Part shown: in pieces, positions 28,309-40,045 of the stretch | Numbering within the stretch: the stretch's first letter is position 1 | Layout: each line of letters begins with the position of its first letter | Assembly (NCBI RefSeq): GCF_000321225.1 | Contig: NW_004450381.1 | Span: 555,953-619,952 of the forward strand | Direction of reading: 5' to 3' | Length of the DNA: 64,000 nt | DNA from: Odobenus rosmarus divergens | Taxonomy: Eukaryota > Chordata > Mammalia > Carnivora > Odobenidae | Notes under the pieces: model-generated | Databases searched by the model: none | Told to the model about the DNA's origin: nothing | What the model saw: only the letters and a program-made list of their open reading frames with translations | Translations under genes and position numbers: made by a program

Positions 28309-31300
28309 GGGGAGGGGTTCCCGGTAGAAAAATTAAAGTGGTGACTGAAGCTGACGGGGGAGGGGTCCTAGAAAGGGGGTCCTGGGCAGCCTAAATTCCC
28401 ACAGCGCACATACACACCCTGATCTGGAATGTCACACTGAGGCTCTGGTTAGGTCCCTCTCCATCCCATCACTCCTGGCATCGGATTCACAGGTTCAGTA
28501 ACGTCTGCCCCAATGTGACCCTGGGGAAGAGCAAGGGCCTTGGTCCCTTTGAGGGGCACAGCAGGGCTGAGATCCCCTGTCTGTTCTTCGGAGGCCTGGT
28601 GCCTCTGCTTTCGTCCCCCAAGCTAGGGGGCGGACGGATGCAGCCACCTCTTCCCTGAGCCCTGCCCTCCTGGCTGCCCAGGCCTCCCCTACCCAGGACG
28701 GCTGTGGGGAGGGCGGTAGGGTCTGCCTGCCCAGTTAGCCCAGCCCAGATCGCACTCCTGCACTCGGCCCAGTCCAGTGAATACTGACCGGGTGGGGGTG
28801 GGGGCACAGCGGGACAGCCCAGCGCCCCCGAGTGGTGACAAACAGGAAATAACACACACGGCTGCGTGAGGTTCCAAAAGTCCGTCAAGGTCCAGATTGT
28901 TCATTTCACAGGCTGAGGTGTATGGCTATGCTGCGAGTCTCTGAGATTCTTACTTGCTTAAAGGTTCGTCTTTTCTTTTTTTACCTTTTTTTGCAATCCT
29001 GGAGGAGCCCTTGGGGTGGCTCGGTCTGGTGGGAGCGAGCAGTGGCAGAGCCGGCCGCTCACTTGCCCCAAGTCTGAGAAATAAATACATTCATCACTGC
29101 ACAAACATATTGATACAAAAACAACACTGTTCAGAGTGTTTGCACCGTCTGTGTTGGTAAGGACCAGCCCAGTAGGCCCCCCCACCCACTGCTGGGGATG
29201 GGGGTGGGGGTGCTGGAGTCAACGGAGCTGTGCAAAGGTCCCGGGGCTTTTTGGCTTGAGAGGGACCCTCACATCAACCCACCCCGAGGGTCGCAGGCAG
29301 AGTAGGGGAGATGGGGGGGTCCTCCATCCCAGGGCCCGAGCCGACGGCCATCCCCTGCTGTGCCAGCTGGCCGGGACCCCCACGGTCCGGCCAGGAGGCC
29401 TGGGGGCCGGTCAGCACCGGCCCACACTCTTTGGTGCCAGGTGGGCTTTGAGAGGCCTGGGGCTGGGGAGGAGGGCTCAGGTGAATCCAGGGGGCCTCTG
29501 TGCCTGCCCCGGCCGCCCCTCTGCCCATGAGCTGACTCAGAAGGGCCTCCAGCGCAAGGTGGGGATTCACTGGGACTGGCCTTACAGCTGCTGAGGTCTG
29601 AAACTGTAAAAGTTTATGTAAACAATGAGATAAATATATTAGTATCTTTTTTTCTGAGCCCATTGAGGTTCCATACTCATTCAAAATGTGCTTTGGTTTA
29701 AAAAATAGGTTTTGTGAATTTGGGTATGAGCTTTTTTTTTTTTTTTAATCCTCTCTTTCCTACATGACATCTGCTATTTTCTCTGTTTCCTGTTTCTCCG
29801 AAACATTCAGGAATTAAGTGACTAAAGCAGAGAACTGTAAGCCGCCCTTGGCCTCCAACAGCCTAATTTCCTTGTGAGGCTCTTAACAAATTTCCACGCA
29901 CACACTCGCAAGCACACACTCCACATGAAATCAAAGGGAAAAGAAAACAAAACCAAGTGTTGTGTTAGTCCCACCCCTCCCCACAAACCCTTAAAATCTT
30001 AAATAGGAAACTAGTGTTTTGCTTTCTTGTTAAAATACAGAAAAGGCTCGATACAATACTCAGGTGGGTACAATACTATGTCGCACGAACGTCGTTGAGT
30101 GAGGGGCCTTTGAGCCCAGTCCCTGAAGTTCTGCAAATGAATCACCTACTCTCACGGGTCACCTCATGAATGTAGCCGCCCACAGCCCAAGAGGCCACAC
30201 ACAGGCCGGGCGCGCGCATGCGTACAACTCCCGTGCGGTACAGACTTTGTGTCGTGTGGCTTAAGTGCTGACGGAGTGGGGTGGGGTCGGGAGGGCGGAG
30301 AGGCCTGGAAAGGACCCTGCCCCCTTCACCTGACTTCGGGGAACACGAGACCCTGGGTCCGGTGCTCCTTTCCCACCCAGAGGGAGTAAGACCCAACTTG
30401 GGGCTCGGGCGCCTTGAGATGGGCTCAGCCAGGAGCCCTCACTTGCAAAACACGCCCTTCACCATTCGGGTCCCTGAACTCAGGCTGTTTTCAGCTGGAG
30501 GGTCTCTGGAGGGGTGAGGGTTGAGGATGACTCTAGAATTTTTTGGTCTGAACTTAAAAGTAGAAAGAGAAAAAAAATAAAAAGCATGAAGCAAAATGAA
30601 GACAAAGCCGCTGGCCCAGCCCTGTGGCTCCAGTCAGCCAAGGACAGTGGGGACAACCACAGCGACCTTGGTCTGGCCTCGCGAGCCTGACCCCTGGCCC
30701 ATGGAAGGGTCCTGAGGCTGGCAGAGAAAACCCACAGTGAGGGGCGAGGGGTGGGACTCCAGACAGGGCCAAGCCAATTCGTGGCAGCCAGCCTCTTGCC
30801 AGAGCGGCCAGGACCGCCCCAAGAAGGTGCCAAAGCAGGGCAGGCCCCCTCCCTGTCCCCCAGGGGGGTATACATCACTTTGGTCAGTGCCTCCCCGTGC
30901 CTCTGCACTGGCCTGGCAGGGGCTGCTGCTCTCCCAAGCTCCAGCTCTTGCAGGCCCAAGGGCAGGAGGGGGGGGGCTCACTTCCACCTCATCCTGGCCC
31001 TGGCAGGGAGCTGCAAGGAGCTGGCTCTGGCAGTGAGGCTCCACGCCCTGATGTCCCATGGGGCTGGGGCTGAAGCACTCACCGCCCCCGCCCCCCCCGC
31101 AACCCAGGCCCAGATCAGAAGCACACACGGGCTCCCTGACACTCAGCGACACTCAGAACACCTGCAGGTGGACACGGCAAGTGGCGCGCTCCGGGCCGCA
31201 GAGCCCCTCGTGAGCGCGCTGGGGGAGCCCAGGAGGCTCACTCACACGCCAGTCTTCCTGCGCACACTAACAGGAGGAAACCGAGTGTCCCGGCCTCAGC

Positions 31301-31335
31301 TGCCAGCCACCAACACACTGTTCTTGTGGATTCAA

Positions 31336-31342
31336 GAGGTAG
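31336..31342 (-). promoter_or_regulatory. let-7 7mer seed match CTACCTC
   Basis: A seven-base match in the HIC2 3' UTR; the base opposite miRNA position 1 is T, so this is a 7mer-m8 site. Confidence 0.45.
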
Positions 31343-31435
31343 CAAAAGGTCAGAAGTCTCTCCACCTTGATCGGTAAGGAAGGAAGGAAAGCTCAATTAT
31401 CTGTCCACGTGCACCGCGCACACTACATACACATA

Positions 31436-31436
31436 G

Positions 31437-31462
<26 letters not shown>
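31436..31462. repeat. (CA)n microsatellite in HIC2 3' UTR
   Basis: About a dozen CA units; TG repeat on the transcript strand. Confidence 0.9.
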
Positions 31463-31467
<5 letters not shown>

Positions 31468-31933
31468 ATGAAAAAGAAGAGTACCGACGGCTCTGGCATG
31501 GAGTCCAGCCTCCCCCCTCCCCCCCACAAATCCCAGACCTTCCAGTTCAAACATTCACATAAACGTTACACTGGTTTTTCTCTTAATAAAAAAGAAGTAC
31601 CTCTAAACAAAGAATATTCCTCAGAAACTATAGGAAAATCACTCTCTCTCCTGAGGCAGCCGAGGCGGGGCTCGGGGCCCAGGGAAGCCTTTGGCCAAGA
31701 AGGGCTCCTGGGGCCTGGAGGGGTGGGCGCCCCTCAGCCCACAGCCGGGGCGGGGGCGGGAGGGGCAGCTGCCCCTGTACATTCAGTCTGCAGACCCAGG
31801 CTCAGCCCTGAGGGGCCGGGAGGAAAATAAACTCTTGTTGGTTTTGGTTTAAAAAACAAAATTCAAAAAGAAAAAAGGAACAGATCAGTAGGAATAACAG
31901 CAACATAGGCCCAGAGGGCTCTTTAGCTGTGGA

Positions 31934-31940
31934 GAGGTAG
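31934..31940 (-). promoter_or_regulatory. let-7 7mer seed match CTACCTC
   Basis: A seven-base match in the HIC2 3' UTR, 7mer-m8 type, in GC-rich surroundings. Confidence 0.4.
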
Positions 31941-32255
31941 GCGGTGGGGGCCCCTGACTGTCCCAGCGCCAGTGAGCAGTGACCCCTGGCTTGAGGAAGG
32001 AGGGCTCTGTCCCCTCCCCTCCGGCACCGCTCCCCGAAGAGCCAGGGTGGCCCGCACACAGACAAGCACTCGTGCACGCACACAGACTGCGCCCCTGGCC
32101 ACGGGGCAGCCCCGCTCCTCCCCAGTGGAGGGAGGCCCCCACTTCCCCCTGCTCTGACCCGGCCTGCGGGAAAGGGGCATCGAGACCCCCGTGACCCACT
32201 CCCACAGGCCCTGCAGCGGCCCCTCTCAGGGAGCCGGGGGCCAGGGCAGAATTGG

Positions 32256-32262
32256 GAGGTAG
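32256..32262 (-). promoter_or_regulatory. let-7 7mer seed match CTACCTC
   Basis: A seven-base match about 265 bases after the HIC2 stop codon, 7mer-m8 type. Confidence 0.45.
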
Positions 32263-32526
32263 ACTGCACACCAGCAATGCGCACTCGGAGCTCGGGCTTG
32301 TCGGCTTCCCTCCTCTCGCTTCCCTTGGTACAGACTTGTCCATTAAAGCTCTGGGTGTGGGGGGGGGCGCGGGGCTGGCTGCAGGTGCCACCAGGAGCCA
32401 CCCCCACGGGACCTGGGGGTCCCGGCCCCTCCCGCCCGGCCTCCGTGCTTCTTTCTTCCTTCGGTTGGCTCCCGAGGGCGAGTCTGCAGAGGGCAGCCTC
32501 GGGCCGGGGAGCAGGGTCTTTGGCTT

Positions 32527-34354
32527 CTAGGAGGGGGAGGTGTGCATGCGCAGGTGGCTGATGAGGTTGCGCTGCTGGGTGAACTTGCCCCCGCAGAGCT
32601 GGCACTCGTACGGCTTCTCGCCCGAGTGCACGCGCATGTGCTCGGTGAGGCGGTACTGGCGGGTGAAGCGCATGCCGCACTCGTCGCAGGCGAAGGGCTT
32701 GAGGCCCAGATGGCTGCGCATGTGGCGCGTCATGGTGCCACGCTGCGTGAACATTTTGCCGCAGATGTTGCAGGGGAAAGGCCGGGTCAGCCAGTGCGTC
32801 TTCTCGTGCTGCCGCAGCGTGGCCGGGTCCTTGTAGGTCTTCTCGCAGACCGAGCACTTGAAGGGCCGGGGCTCGGCCGCATAGGCCGCGCTGGGCGCCG
32901 ACAGGTCCTCAGCCTCCTCCTCGGCGCCCCCGCTGCCCGTCTCGTAGGCACCCTCCTCCTTGATAAACAGCTCCTCCTCCGTGTGTGTCTCCACGTGGGC
33001 GTTGAGCTGCTCCGAGCTGGGGAAGCCCTTGGCGCAGGGGATGCACACGTACAGGTTGTCCCCGTAGGACACGGTCTCGTAGCCCTCCTGTCGGTACACG
33101 TAGTGCGTGCCGGCGTGCCCGCTGCCCCCCTCGCTCCCACTCTGTCCGCTGTCCTCACTCCCGTCCTTGCCGTTCTCCTCCTCCTCCTTGCAGGGGTACG
33201 GGGGCTCCACGTAGGGCCCACTGGGGCCACCCCCCGCAACGCTGCTGGCCAGGATGCCATTGGGAACCCTGTCCCCTAGCCCCTCGCCCTCTTCCCCTGG
33301 ACAGGGGCCCTTGGGCCCCGCTTCCCTCCGCTCGAAGGGGGACCCCACCCTGGGCTCCTTCTTGCTCCACTCCTTCTTGCGGGCCGAGTGCCGCAGGCTC
33401 TTCCGGGGCTGCCCGCCGGGCCCCTCCAGCAGGCTCAGGTGGTTGTCCTCGGCCCCCTCCAGGTCCATGGGCTCATTGGGGGTGCCCCCCAGCTCAGCGT
33501 AAGAGGCACTGTTGGCAACAGGAGGGGCGGAGGCTGAGAGGGGCGAGCCATGCTGACTGTCACTCAGCTGGGCCGAGTCGTCAGGGGTCAGGGGGGGACC
33601 AGGGGTGGCGGGAGGCAGGGGAGGGCTCTTCTTGGACAAGTCCAGGCCCAGCTCCTGCTCACAGCCCCCGCTGCTCCCATTGGTGCTGCAGCTGCCCAGG
33701 CCAGCCTCCCCTCCGCTGGCTGGACAGACGGCCCGGCCCAGGCCATGCACACCCTCCTGGCTGGAGCCTCCGAGGAAGAGCTCGTCATCCGAGCCTTTGG
33801 CCTGGGGGAGCTCTTGGGGGGTGTGGGCCCCCTTTCGTCCGTCCACGAGCCCCGGATACCGCGCCTGGATGACGGAGGCTGTGGACAGCCGCTGGCTGCG
33901 GGGCGGCCTCCCCATGCCGGTGGCGCCCACCCGACCGGAGCCGAAGGGCTTGCCGGCTCGCTTGAGTTTACGGCGGCAGAGCGCTGCCAACTCGGGCAGC
34001 TGGAGGTAGCTGGCGGCAGTGAGGAGAGTGCTGAAGTTGGGCTCGGCCGGCTGGTCACTGGGCAGCAGCTTGCCCGTGTAGATGAAGTCCAGGATCTGCT
34101 GGAACACCGTGGAGCTGACCATGTCCGTGTCCAGGTTGATGAGGTTGTCGTGCAGGACCAGGGACTTGAAGTAGATGCTGCTGGCAGCCAGGACGTTCTT
34201 GTGAGCACGGAAGATGGAGTTCTCCACCATGATGATGACATCACACAGGAAGCCCTTCGTCCTCTGCTGGTTCAGCTGCAGCAGGAGCTGCTTGGAGTGG
34301 CTGGGCAGCTCCATGTCGGGCCCCATGTCCCCACGCCCCGCCCACGCGTACCAC
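32527..34354 (-). CDS. HIC2: HIC2 exon 3, coding part
   Basis: The acceptor is GCCCACAG. One exon carries the BTB domain, the linker with the CtBP motif, and all five zinc fingers, with TAG at 32529-32527. A single large coding exon is typical of the HIC1/HIC2 pair. Confidence 0.97.
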
Positions 34355-36154
34355 CTGTGGGCAAGAACAGGCGCATGGGCATTAGCTACCTGGGAGCCTC
34401 TGGCAAGGGCTCCGGGACAGGGTGGGGCTGTGATGGTGCTCAGGGAGGCCTCACCAGGCATGGTACCCAGAGAAGGAACTCACACTACCAATGGGGAGCT
34501 GCCCGAAAAGGGATAGGGCACTGGTCCCATTTGCACGGAAGCAGAGGACAATGGTCACGTGGTGCTGAGCAGAGAAAATGGGATTGACTTTGGCTCCACA
34601 GCCCAGGGCACCCTCTCCACGCTAAAGAAGTCGGCCACAAGCCCACAGGAGACTAAAAAATGACAAGCAGGGGACTGTGAGGTGCTGGGAAGCAGTAGGG
34701 ACTGAGGTGAGCAGAAGCTCCCAGGTGGGCTCACGTCCCACATGGGCAGGCAACTTCCCAGTTTTTAGGACAAGCTAGAAATTGAGATTTTCAGGTTGAA
34801 TCTCCCAATGCCAAATAAAGGTTCTTTTTCCTTAAATACCACGTGGGCCATATCAAATATGCAGCCTCCATCTGTGACCTCTGCTCTGCCCCGGGTGCCT
34901 CTCAAACCCTAGTGGCTTCCCAATTCGGGTTTGCCAACGTTCAGTCCTGCCTGCAGACACACTGCAGTCCAGCCAGTGTCCCTTGCCAGTGCCTGCTCCC
35001 AACCCACAAGGGCCTCGCCCCCCGGGGAGGGCCCTGAACACCCCAGCCTGGGTCTCTAGGTGCTGAGCAGAAAAGGGGGCCTGGTCAAGCCCCTGGCACC
35101 ACTGGGGCCCCAGGAAAAGCAGCCAGCTGGCCCTGCCAGACCAGCACAGATGCTAACTGATGCCATTAATAAACACAGAGAGGCCTCTGACCTCCATGGG
35201 AACCGTGCAGGTGGGCTGTGCAACAGCATGCACATGAGTCTCTGAGAGCAGGGTGCTCCGACCAGGCAGCCACCCCAATGAGCAGCAGGACCTGAGGCAC
35301 AAGGTGTGGCTCCCTGCTCCCTCCGGCCCTTCAGGGAACATGCACCCTCCCATAGGCAACTCTGTGCCATGCAGTTGACAAGGGTGCTTTCATGTTCTTC
35401 GGCTCAGGGCTCAATCTCTGAAAGTGACTGCTCTGAGGCTTGCCCCACCTGGGACCCCTCTGCCTCTACCAGTGTACCCAGCCCAGTCCTGCCTCCCTTG
35501 GGGCAGAGTCTGAAGGGATCACGCCCACGTTGCCTTCCTGTAACACAAACACTTCCCGCGCCCCGTTGCCCCATGCCTGCCCTCATTTGCAAAGACAGAG
35601 GAAAACCCTAATAACCACGCACACCCCAAAGGTGGCCTCGGAACTGTGAACACACATGGGTAGAAACGGCCACAAGCTAGCACTCAGGGCCTAATAGGAG
35701 GCAACAAGCACCCGCTCAGCCAGCACAGCCTTGTAAGACCGCTCAGCTGGCGCTCAGAGGCTAGAGCCTGTGTCCTGAGGGAACCTACCTGCCCTCAGCC
35801 AGCCAGGAAAGGACAAAGAGCCCAAGGCACGGTTTCCACACTGGTCGGGACACTGAGCCCCAGGGAAATGCAGTGTCAGCCCCACCAGCACTCAGGATAC
35901 CTGGTGCTCCCAGGCTGGCAAGAGAGGGCAGGCCAAAGGCAGGAGGTCCCGTCCTCCAAGAGCCTGTGAGCCACAGCAGCCACTCCTCTGCAGGCTGAGG
36001 GCAGTGGGCCCCAGCCTCACCTGCATGCTACCCAGCACTGTGTGCACACAAAGGGCCAGGCTGCGAACTGCAGGGCTGTGTGGGCAGACCAGGTAGCCCT
36101 CCCCCATGCTTCCCCCTCCCCAGCCTACCGGAGTGCCAGGGGCCCAGAAACCAT
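32527..36154 (-). CDS. HIC2: HIC2, BTB zinc-finger transcriptional repressor (complete CDS)
   Basis: HIC2 (hypermethylated in cancer 2) is a nuclear sequence-specific repressor; published work links it to repression of BCL11A in haemoglobin switching. The coding exons 36129-36154 and 32527-34354 join at a split Arg codon to give 617 residues, against 615 that I recall in human. The N-terminus is MVSGPLALRWYAWAGRGDM. A BTB/POZ domain spans about 32-138. The CtBP-binding motif GLDLSKK is at about 245-251, and a SUMO-type IKEE at about 473-476. Five C2H2 zinc fingers lie at about 444-466, 507-529, 535-557, 563-585 and 591-613; the last four are closely spaced with linkers such as HSGEKPYE. The protein ends LRMHTSPS. 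Two later in-frame ATGs, at 34326 and 34314, have stronger Kozak contexts. No disruption is seen. Confidence 0.97.
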
Positions 36155-36212
36155 GTGCGCAGCAGCCAGCGGGGGTGGCCTCCTTGAGCGCGCGGCCTCC
36201 CTGGGGGTGCAT
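34241..36212 (-). CDS. Spliced uORF overlapping the HIC2 start (candidate)
   Basis: An ATG at 36212 in HIC2 exon 2 lies 58 bases before the main ATG in another frame. Across the exon 2-3 junction it stays open for 65 codons (MHPQGGRALKEATP...) and stops at TGA 34243-34241. Its Kozak context is weak (TTGATGC). If used, it would compete with the first HIC2 start and favour leaky scanning. Confidence 0.4.
34355..36128 (-). other. HIC2: HIC2 intron 2
   Basis: Between exon 3 and exon 2. No SINE; no recognisable gene inside. Confidence 0.85.
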
Positions 36213-36226
36213 CAATGCCTGGTCAC
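36129..36226 (-). other. HIC2: HIC2 exon 2: 5' UTR end and first eight codons
   Basis: The acceptor is CTTCTCCTCCCCAG, ending at 36227, and the donor GTAGGC begins at 36128. The exon carries 72 bases of 5' UTR, the ATG at 36154-36152 and MVSGPLAL plus two bases of Arg. This matches the human N-terminus from memory, which supports the splice model. Confidence 0.88.
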
Positions 36227-36227
36227 C

Positions 36228-37206
36228 TGGGGAGGAGAAGATGGACAGGGTCAGCCGGGCAGACATCAGCCAAGGGCAGGAAGGAGCACCAGTAAAGGGG
36301 CAGGCACCTGGTGGTCTCTCTGGCTGGGGTGCCGGGGGCAGCCGCAGTGCCCAGCAGCCATCAGGCCCAGTGGCAGGGAAGGCCACAGGCCTGGAGAGCT
36401 CAGCAGGGCTGCACTCTCCTCCCACCCAGAAGATTTAGGGTACTCTTCAGGGCTACCTAGGCCCGTGGGGGAGCTGGTGGCAGGCGGCCTGGGCAAGGCC
36501 CTTCTCAGGCTGGCCACATTTACATGACAAAAGGTCAAAATTGGAGGCACTAGTGCAATGGGCTATTTATAAGAACCAGTCTCAACCGCTTCTGGCTCTC
36601 CTGCCTCCTTCCCTTCCTGATCTGCTCCCGCCACCCCCTCCCTGCCCAGAGGGCCCAGCCCCCTCCTGCCCAGCCCAGTCGGACCACATGGCCTCCCCTC
36701 ACAGGAGTTTCTGCAGGCCTGGCCTTTCAATACCAGCCCGCCAAAGCCAGCTGCCGCCAGATGCGAAGGTCTCCTTCTGCCCCCACCACCCCACCTCCCC
36801 CAGAGATGCAGGTCCCCAGGGAGGGGGATCCTGAGGTTCTGGCTTTTTGCACCCCACTCGGCAAGCCTGGGCTCCCTTGGAATGAAGCCAAGGGTGGGGG
36901 CGGAGGCCTACAGCAGCCTGGAGCCCATCCCTGCCTGCCCTTCCCCCACCCCCAGGGCCAGGGCGGCTCAGCAGGTCCCTCAGGAATGTGACCAGACCCG
37001 GGGTGCGGGGTGGCTGGGAGGCCTCCGCTCCAGCCAGCCAGCTGTCTCTCTGGCCCCCAGCACAGTCCTCCTCTCATGGGGTGGCTCCGGGGTGTGAGGA
37101 AGTGGGGAGGGGGAACGGTTGGTCCAGAATCCCACCCATGGCCCAGATGGCAGGAGAACCAGTTCTGTTGGTCCAGAGGCCTGAGAGCACCTTCGTCTGC
37201 ATTTAT
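36228..37206. other. HIC2 intron 1, repeat-free proximal part
   Basis: GC-rich unique-looking sequence without a recognisable element. Confidence 0.4.
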
Positions 37207-37402
37207 TTTTTTTTTTTTAAGATTTTATTTATTTATTTGAGAGAGAGAGAACGAGAGATAGCACAAGAGGGAAGAGGGTCAGAGGGAGAAGCAGGGAGCT
37301 TCCCTCGAGCAGGGAGCCCGATGTGGGACTCGATCCTGGGACTCCAGGACCATGACCTGAGCCGAAGGCAGTCGCCCAACCAACTGAGCCACCCAGGCAC
37401 CC
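37207..37402 (-). mobile_element. CAN SINE, long, GGAGTCCCAGG variant
   Basis: Reverse to + and therefore in the HIC2 sense direction; flanked by cgtctgcattta and cgtctacattta. Confidence 0.93.
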
Positions 37403-38900
37403 TCGTCTACATTTAATGAAGGCTCTGGACCCCTTGCGTGTGTAGAGAGTTCAGGGTCTCCTGCCAAGTGACACCAGAAGTGGCCAGCAGGACAGAGTAG
37501 AGCTCAGCCTTAGGAAGGGGGGCAGAGACCACCTCAGCGCTGGCAAGAGCAGCCCTGAAAAATGAACAGGGAGCCACAGCGATGTGTTTGAGCCTACCAG
37601 ATAGATGCCCATCACACAGCCCTGTGCCACCCTGCCTGCTCCCCACCAGATCTCAGGGCAACCCAAGCCTTGCTGGGGGCACAGTGTCCACACCGTGGCC
37701 CCCGATTTAGCACATACCAGACCCTGCAACTAGGAATTACCTGCCCTCGTCAGAGATCAGGCCAACAACTACTGAACACCACGCAAAGAGCGGGCAGCAG
37801 AACAGAACTCCGGGGGCTTCCACAGGTAACTCATTGCTCCAGCCCTGCCAGCCACTTCACCAGCCACGGGAAGACAGTGTGACTGACCAAGGTCTCGGAA
37901 GTTGGGTCAGACATGACTCTTCTCGAGCCCAACTTCCCCACAGGGACTCCACAGGACAGGACTGAGTTGCCTTCCCAGTGCCCTCCACTGGGTGGGGCCA
38001 TAGCGGGGCTGCCTGCTGGGCGGTCAGAGCCAGCACAATGCCACTCTACCTGCCTCCCACCCCAGGCGGGGCCAGGCAGGCCGCCACCACCCATGTTAAC
38101 CTCACCACAGCGGAGGGGGCGCCCCACTGCTGCGGGGCCAGGACCCCTACAAAGCCTTGCTCTTTCCTTCCCAGCCAACAGTAACAAGCAGACAATCCTC
38201 TGCCCTACAGCTCAACACGGGGTGGAGGAGGAGCAGGCACCTATGCTGGAGACGCCACAGCCCCCGGGGAGGCGGGGTGCCAGAGAAACATGACCGTGGA
38301 GGCTGGCCCAGTAAGCTGGCAGCGCAGTCCCCCACCGGGTACAGGGGCTTGGTGCCCAGCCTTGGCAGGAGCCCACAAAGCTGGGATGAGGATACTGCCT
38401 GGCACCAGCTCCTGGCACCCAGCAGCCCCCTGGCAGCAGGCCCAGGCAGCGTGCCTATCAGCCCCAAGGATCCACACCCAGCTCAGAACCGTTGCCTGCC
38501 GGAGCACTGGCTCCAAAAAGCCCAGGATCTGGGGCAGTGGGATCATCAGGTACTCCTCTGAGGCCAAGACCTAGCCCATCTTGGGCGGGGGGCGGGGGGG
38601 CCAGGGCAGGGGGAGATGAGACCCTGGCTAGGCTGACCCCGGGGGAAGGGCAGTAGGAAAAGAGTCCCTGGGGAAGGCCAGCTCTGGCTTCTTGTGAACA
38701 CAGAAGGGAGAATGAACAGAGAGACCTGGCTATAACACCTGGATTCCCTTCCCAGGTCCTTGTTTACAAAATGGTCCACCCCCACCTACCCAGCTGGGCT
38801 GTTAGGCAGAGAACTACAGAGGTCTCTGCTGAATTCTCATGCCCTTTTCTCCCCCTCCAAGTCCCTGCCAGGGAAAAGCCAGACACGCGCCACACGCGCC
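37403..38900. other. HIC2 intron 1, no repeat recognised
   Basis: Unique-looking GC-rich sequence with only short chance frames. Confidence 0.4.
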
Positions 38901-38914
38901 ACATGCGCGCCACA

Positions 38915-38932
38915 CACACACACACATACACA

Positions 38933-38963
<31 letters not shown>
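38915..38963. repeat. (CA)n(CT)n microsatellite
   Basis: Compound CA then CT run directly upstream of gagggtgagg. Confidence 0.93.
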
Positions 38964-38964
<1 letters not shown>

Positions 38965-39018
38965 GTGAGGGCAGGCCCAAGGCCCAGACACCCCAAACTT
39001 AAAACACACACCCACCCA

Positions 39019-39213
39019 GGGGCGCCTGGGTGGCTCAGTCGTTAAGCGTCTGCCTTCGGCTCAGGTCATGATCCCGGGGTCCTGGGATCGAGCCCCGCAT
39101 CGGGCTCCCTGCTCAGCGGGAAGCCTGCTTCTCCCTCTCCCACTCCCCCTGCTTGTGTTCCCTCTCTCACTGTGTCTCTCTTTGTCAAATAAATAAATAG
39201 GATCTTTAAAAAA
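39019..39213 (+). mobile_element. CAN SINE, long
   Basis: Flanked by aaaacacacacccaccc and aacacacacacccacc. Confidence 0.93.
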
Positions 39214-39416
39214 CACAAAACACACACACCCACCGAAGGGAAGGCCAGGCCCACAGAGCTGAGCCGAGGGAGCTGGCCGAGCTCCCTGCACCTGTCCGCT
39301 TGCTCCTTCCAGTCTACCCTCCTCACTACAGGCACGAAAGGCCCGACCAGGCAATGCCATCCTGTGGAAAGAAACATCTTGGGGGCACAAAATACCCAAT
39401 CAACAAATGAGGTTCT

Positions 39417-39609
39417 GGGCGCCTGGGTGGCTCAGTTGGTTAAGCGACTGCCTTCGGCTCAGGTCATGATCCTGGAGTCCCGGGATCGAGTCCCACATTG
39501 GGCTCCCTGCTCGGCGGGGAGTCTGCTTCTCCCCTTGACCCTCTCCCCTCTCGTGCTCTCTATCTCATTCTCTCTCTCAAATAAATAAATAAAATCTTTA
39601 AAAAAAAAA
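39417..39609 (+). mobile_element. CAN SINE, long, GGAGTCCCGGG variant
   Basis: Flanked by a perfect caaatgaggttct; little diverged, so likely among the younger copies. Confidence 0.95.
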
Positions 39610-39659
39610 ACAAATGAGGTTCTGAGGATAGGGGGTGGAAGTATAGGAAAACTATAAAT

Positions 39660-40045
39660 TCTGTATATTCATTTCTGTAATATTCAGAATTTAAAATAAT
39701 CATGTACTACTTTTACAATCCTAAAAAAAAAAAAAAAACTGATGCATGAACATGGATAAATCTCAAAATCATGACGTCAAGAAAACCTTACACAAGAGTA
39801 GAGACCCACAATTCCATTTAAACTAAGTTCTAGAAAATACAGAACTAGTCCATGGTAGAAACAAAATCAAAAGACCCTGTGGAGGGTAAGGTGAGCACTG
39901 TTTGGGAAGGAGCACGAGGAACTTTTTGGGCGGAGCACGGCTCTGTATCTTTGTTAAGGTGATGTACTCACTGGTCAAAATTCAAAGGGTTGCCTGAAAT
40001 TTGGGTACCATGTTGCATATAAATTTTACCTCAAACTGAAAACAA
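39660..40045 (+). mobile_element. L1 3'-end fragment
   Basis: gaacatggataaatctcaaa, gtggagggtaaggtgagc, gtgatgtactcactgg, then tttacctcaaactg keep the L1 3' order. Confidence 0.6.

Larger units (their letters stand above)
27750..32526 (-). other. HIC2: HIC2 3' UTR
   Basis: About 4.8 kb from the TAG to an ATTAAA at 27773-27768. No SINE lies in it, unlike the sequence on either side. On the transcript strand it has AU-rich blocks (28.27 and 29.08 kb) and four let-7 seed matches. Its length suits the long HIC2 messenger as I remember it. Other, nearer polyA sites are possible. Confidence 0.7.

Noticed and set aside
31436..31462. CRISPR-like or other spaced array
   Set aside because: It is an ordinary CA microsatellite. 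There are no spacer-repeat arrays in the window, as expected for animal DNA.
33550..34587. 345-residue open frame on the + strand
   Set aside because: It is antisense to the HIC2 BTB exon; HIC2 itself explains the coding signal.
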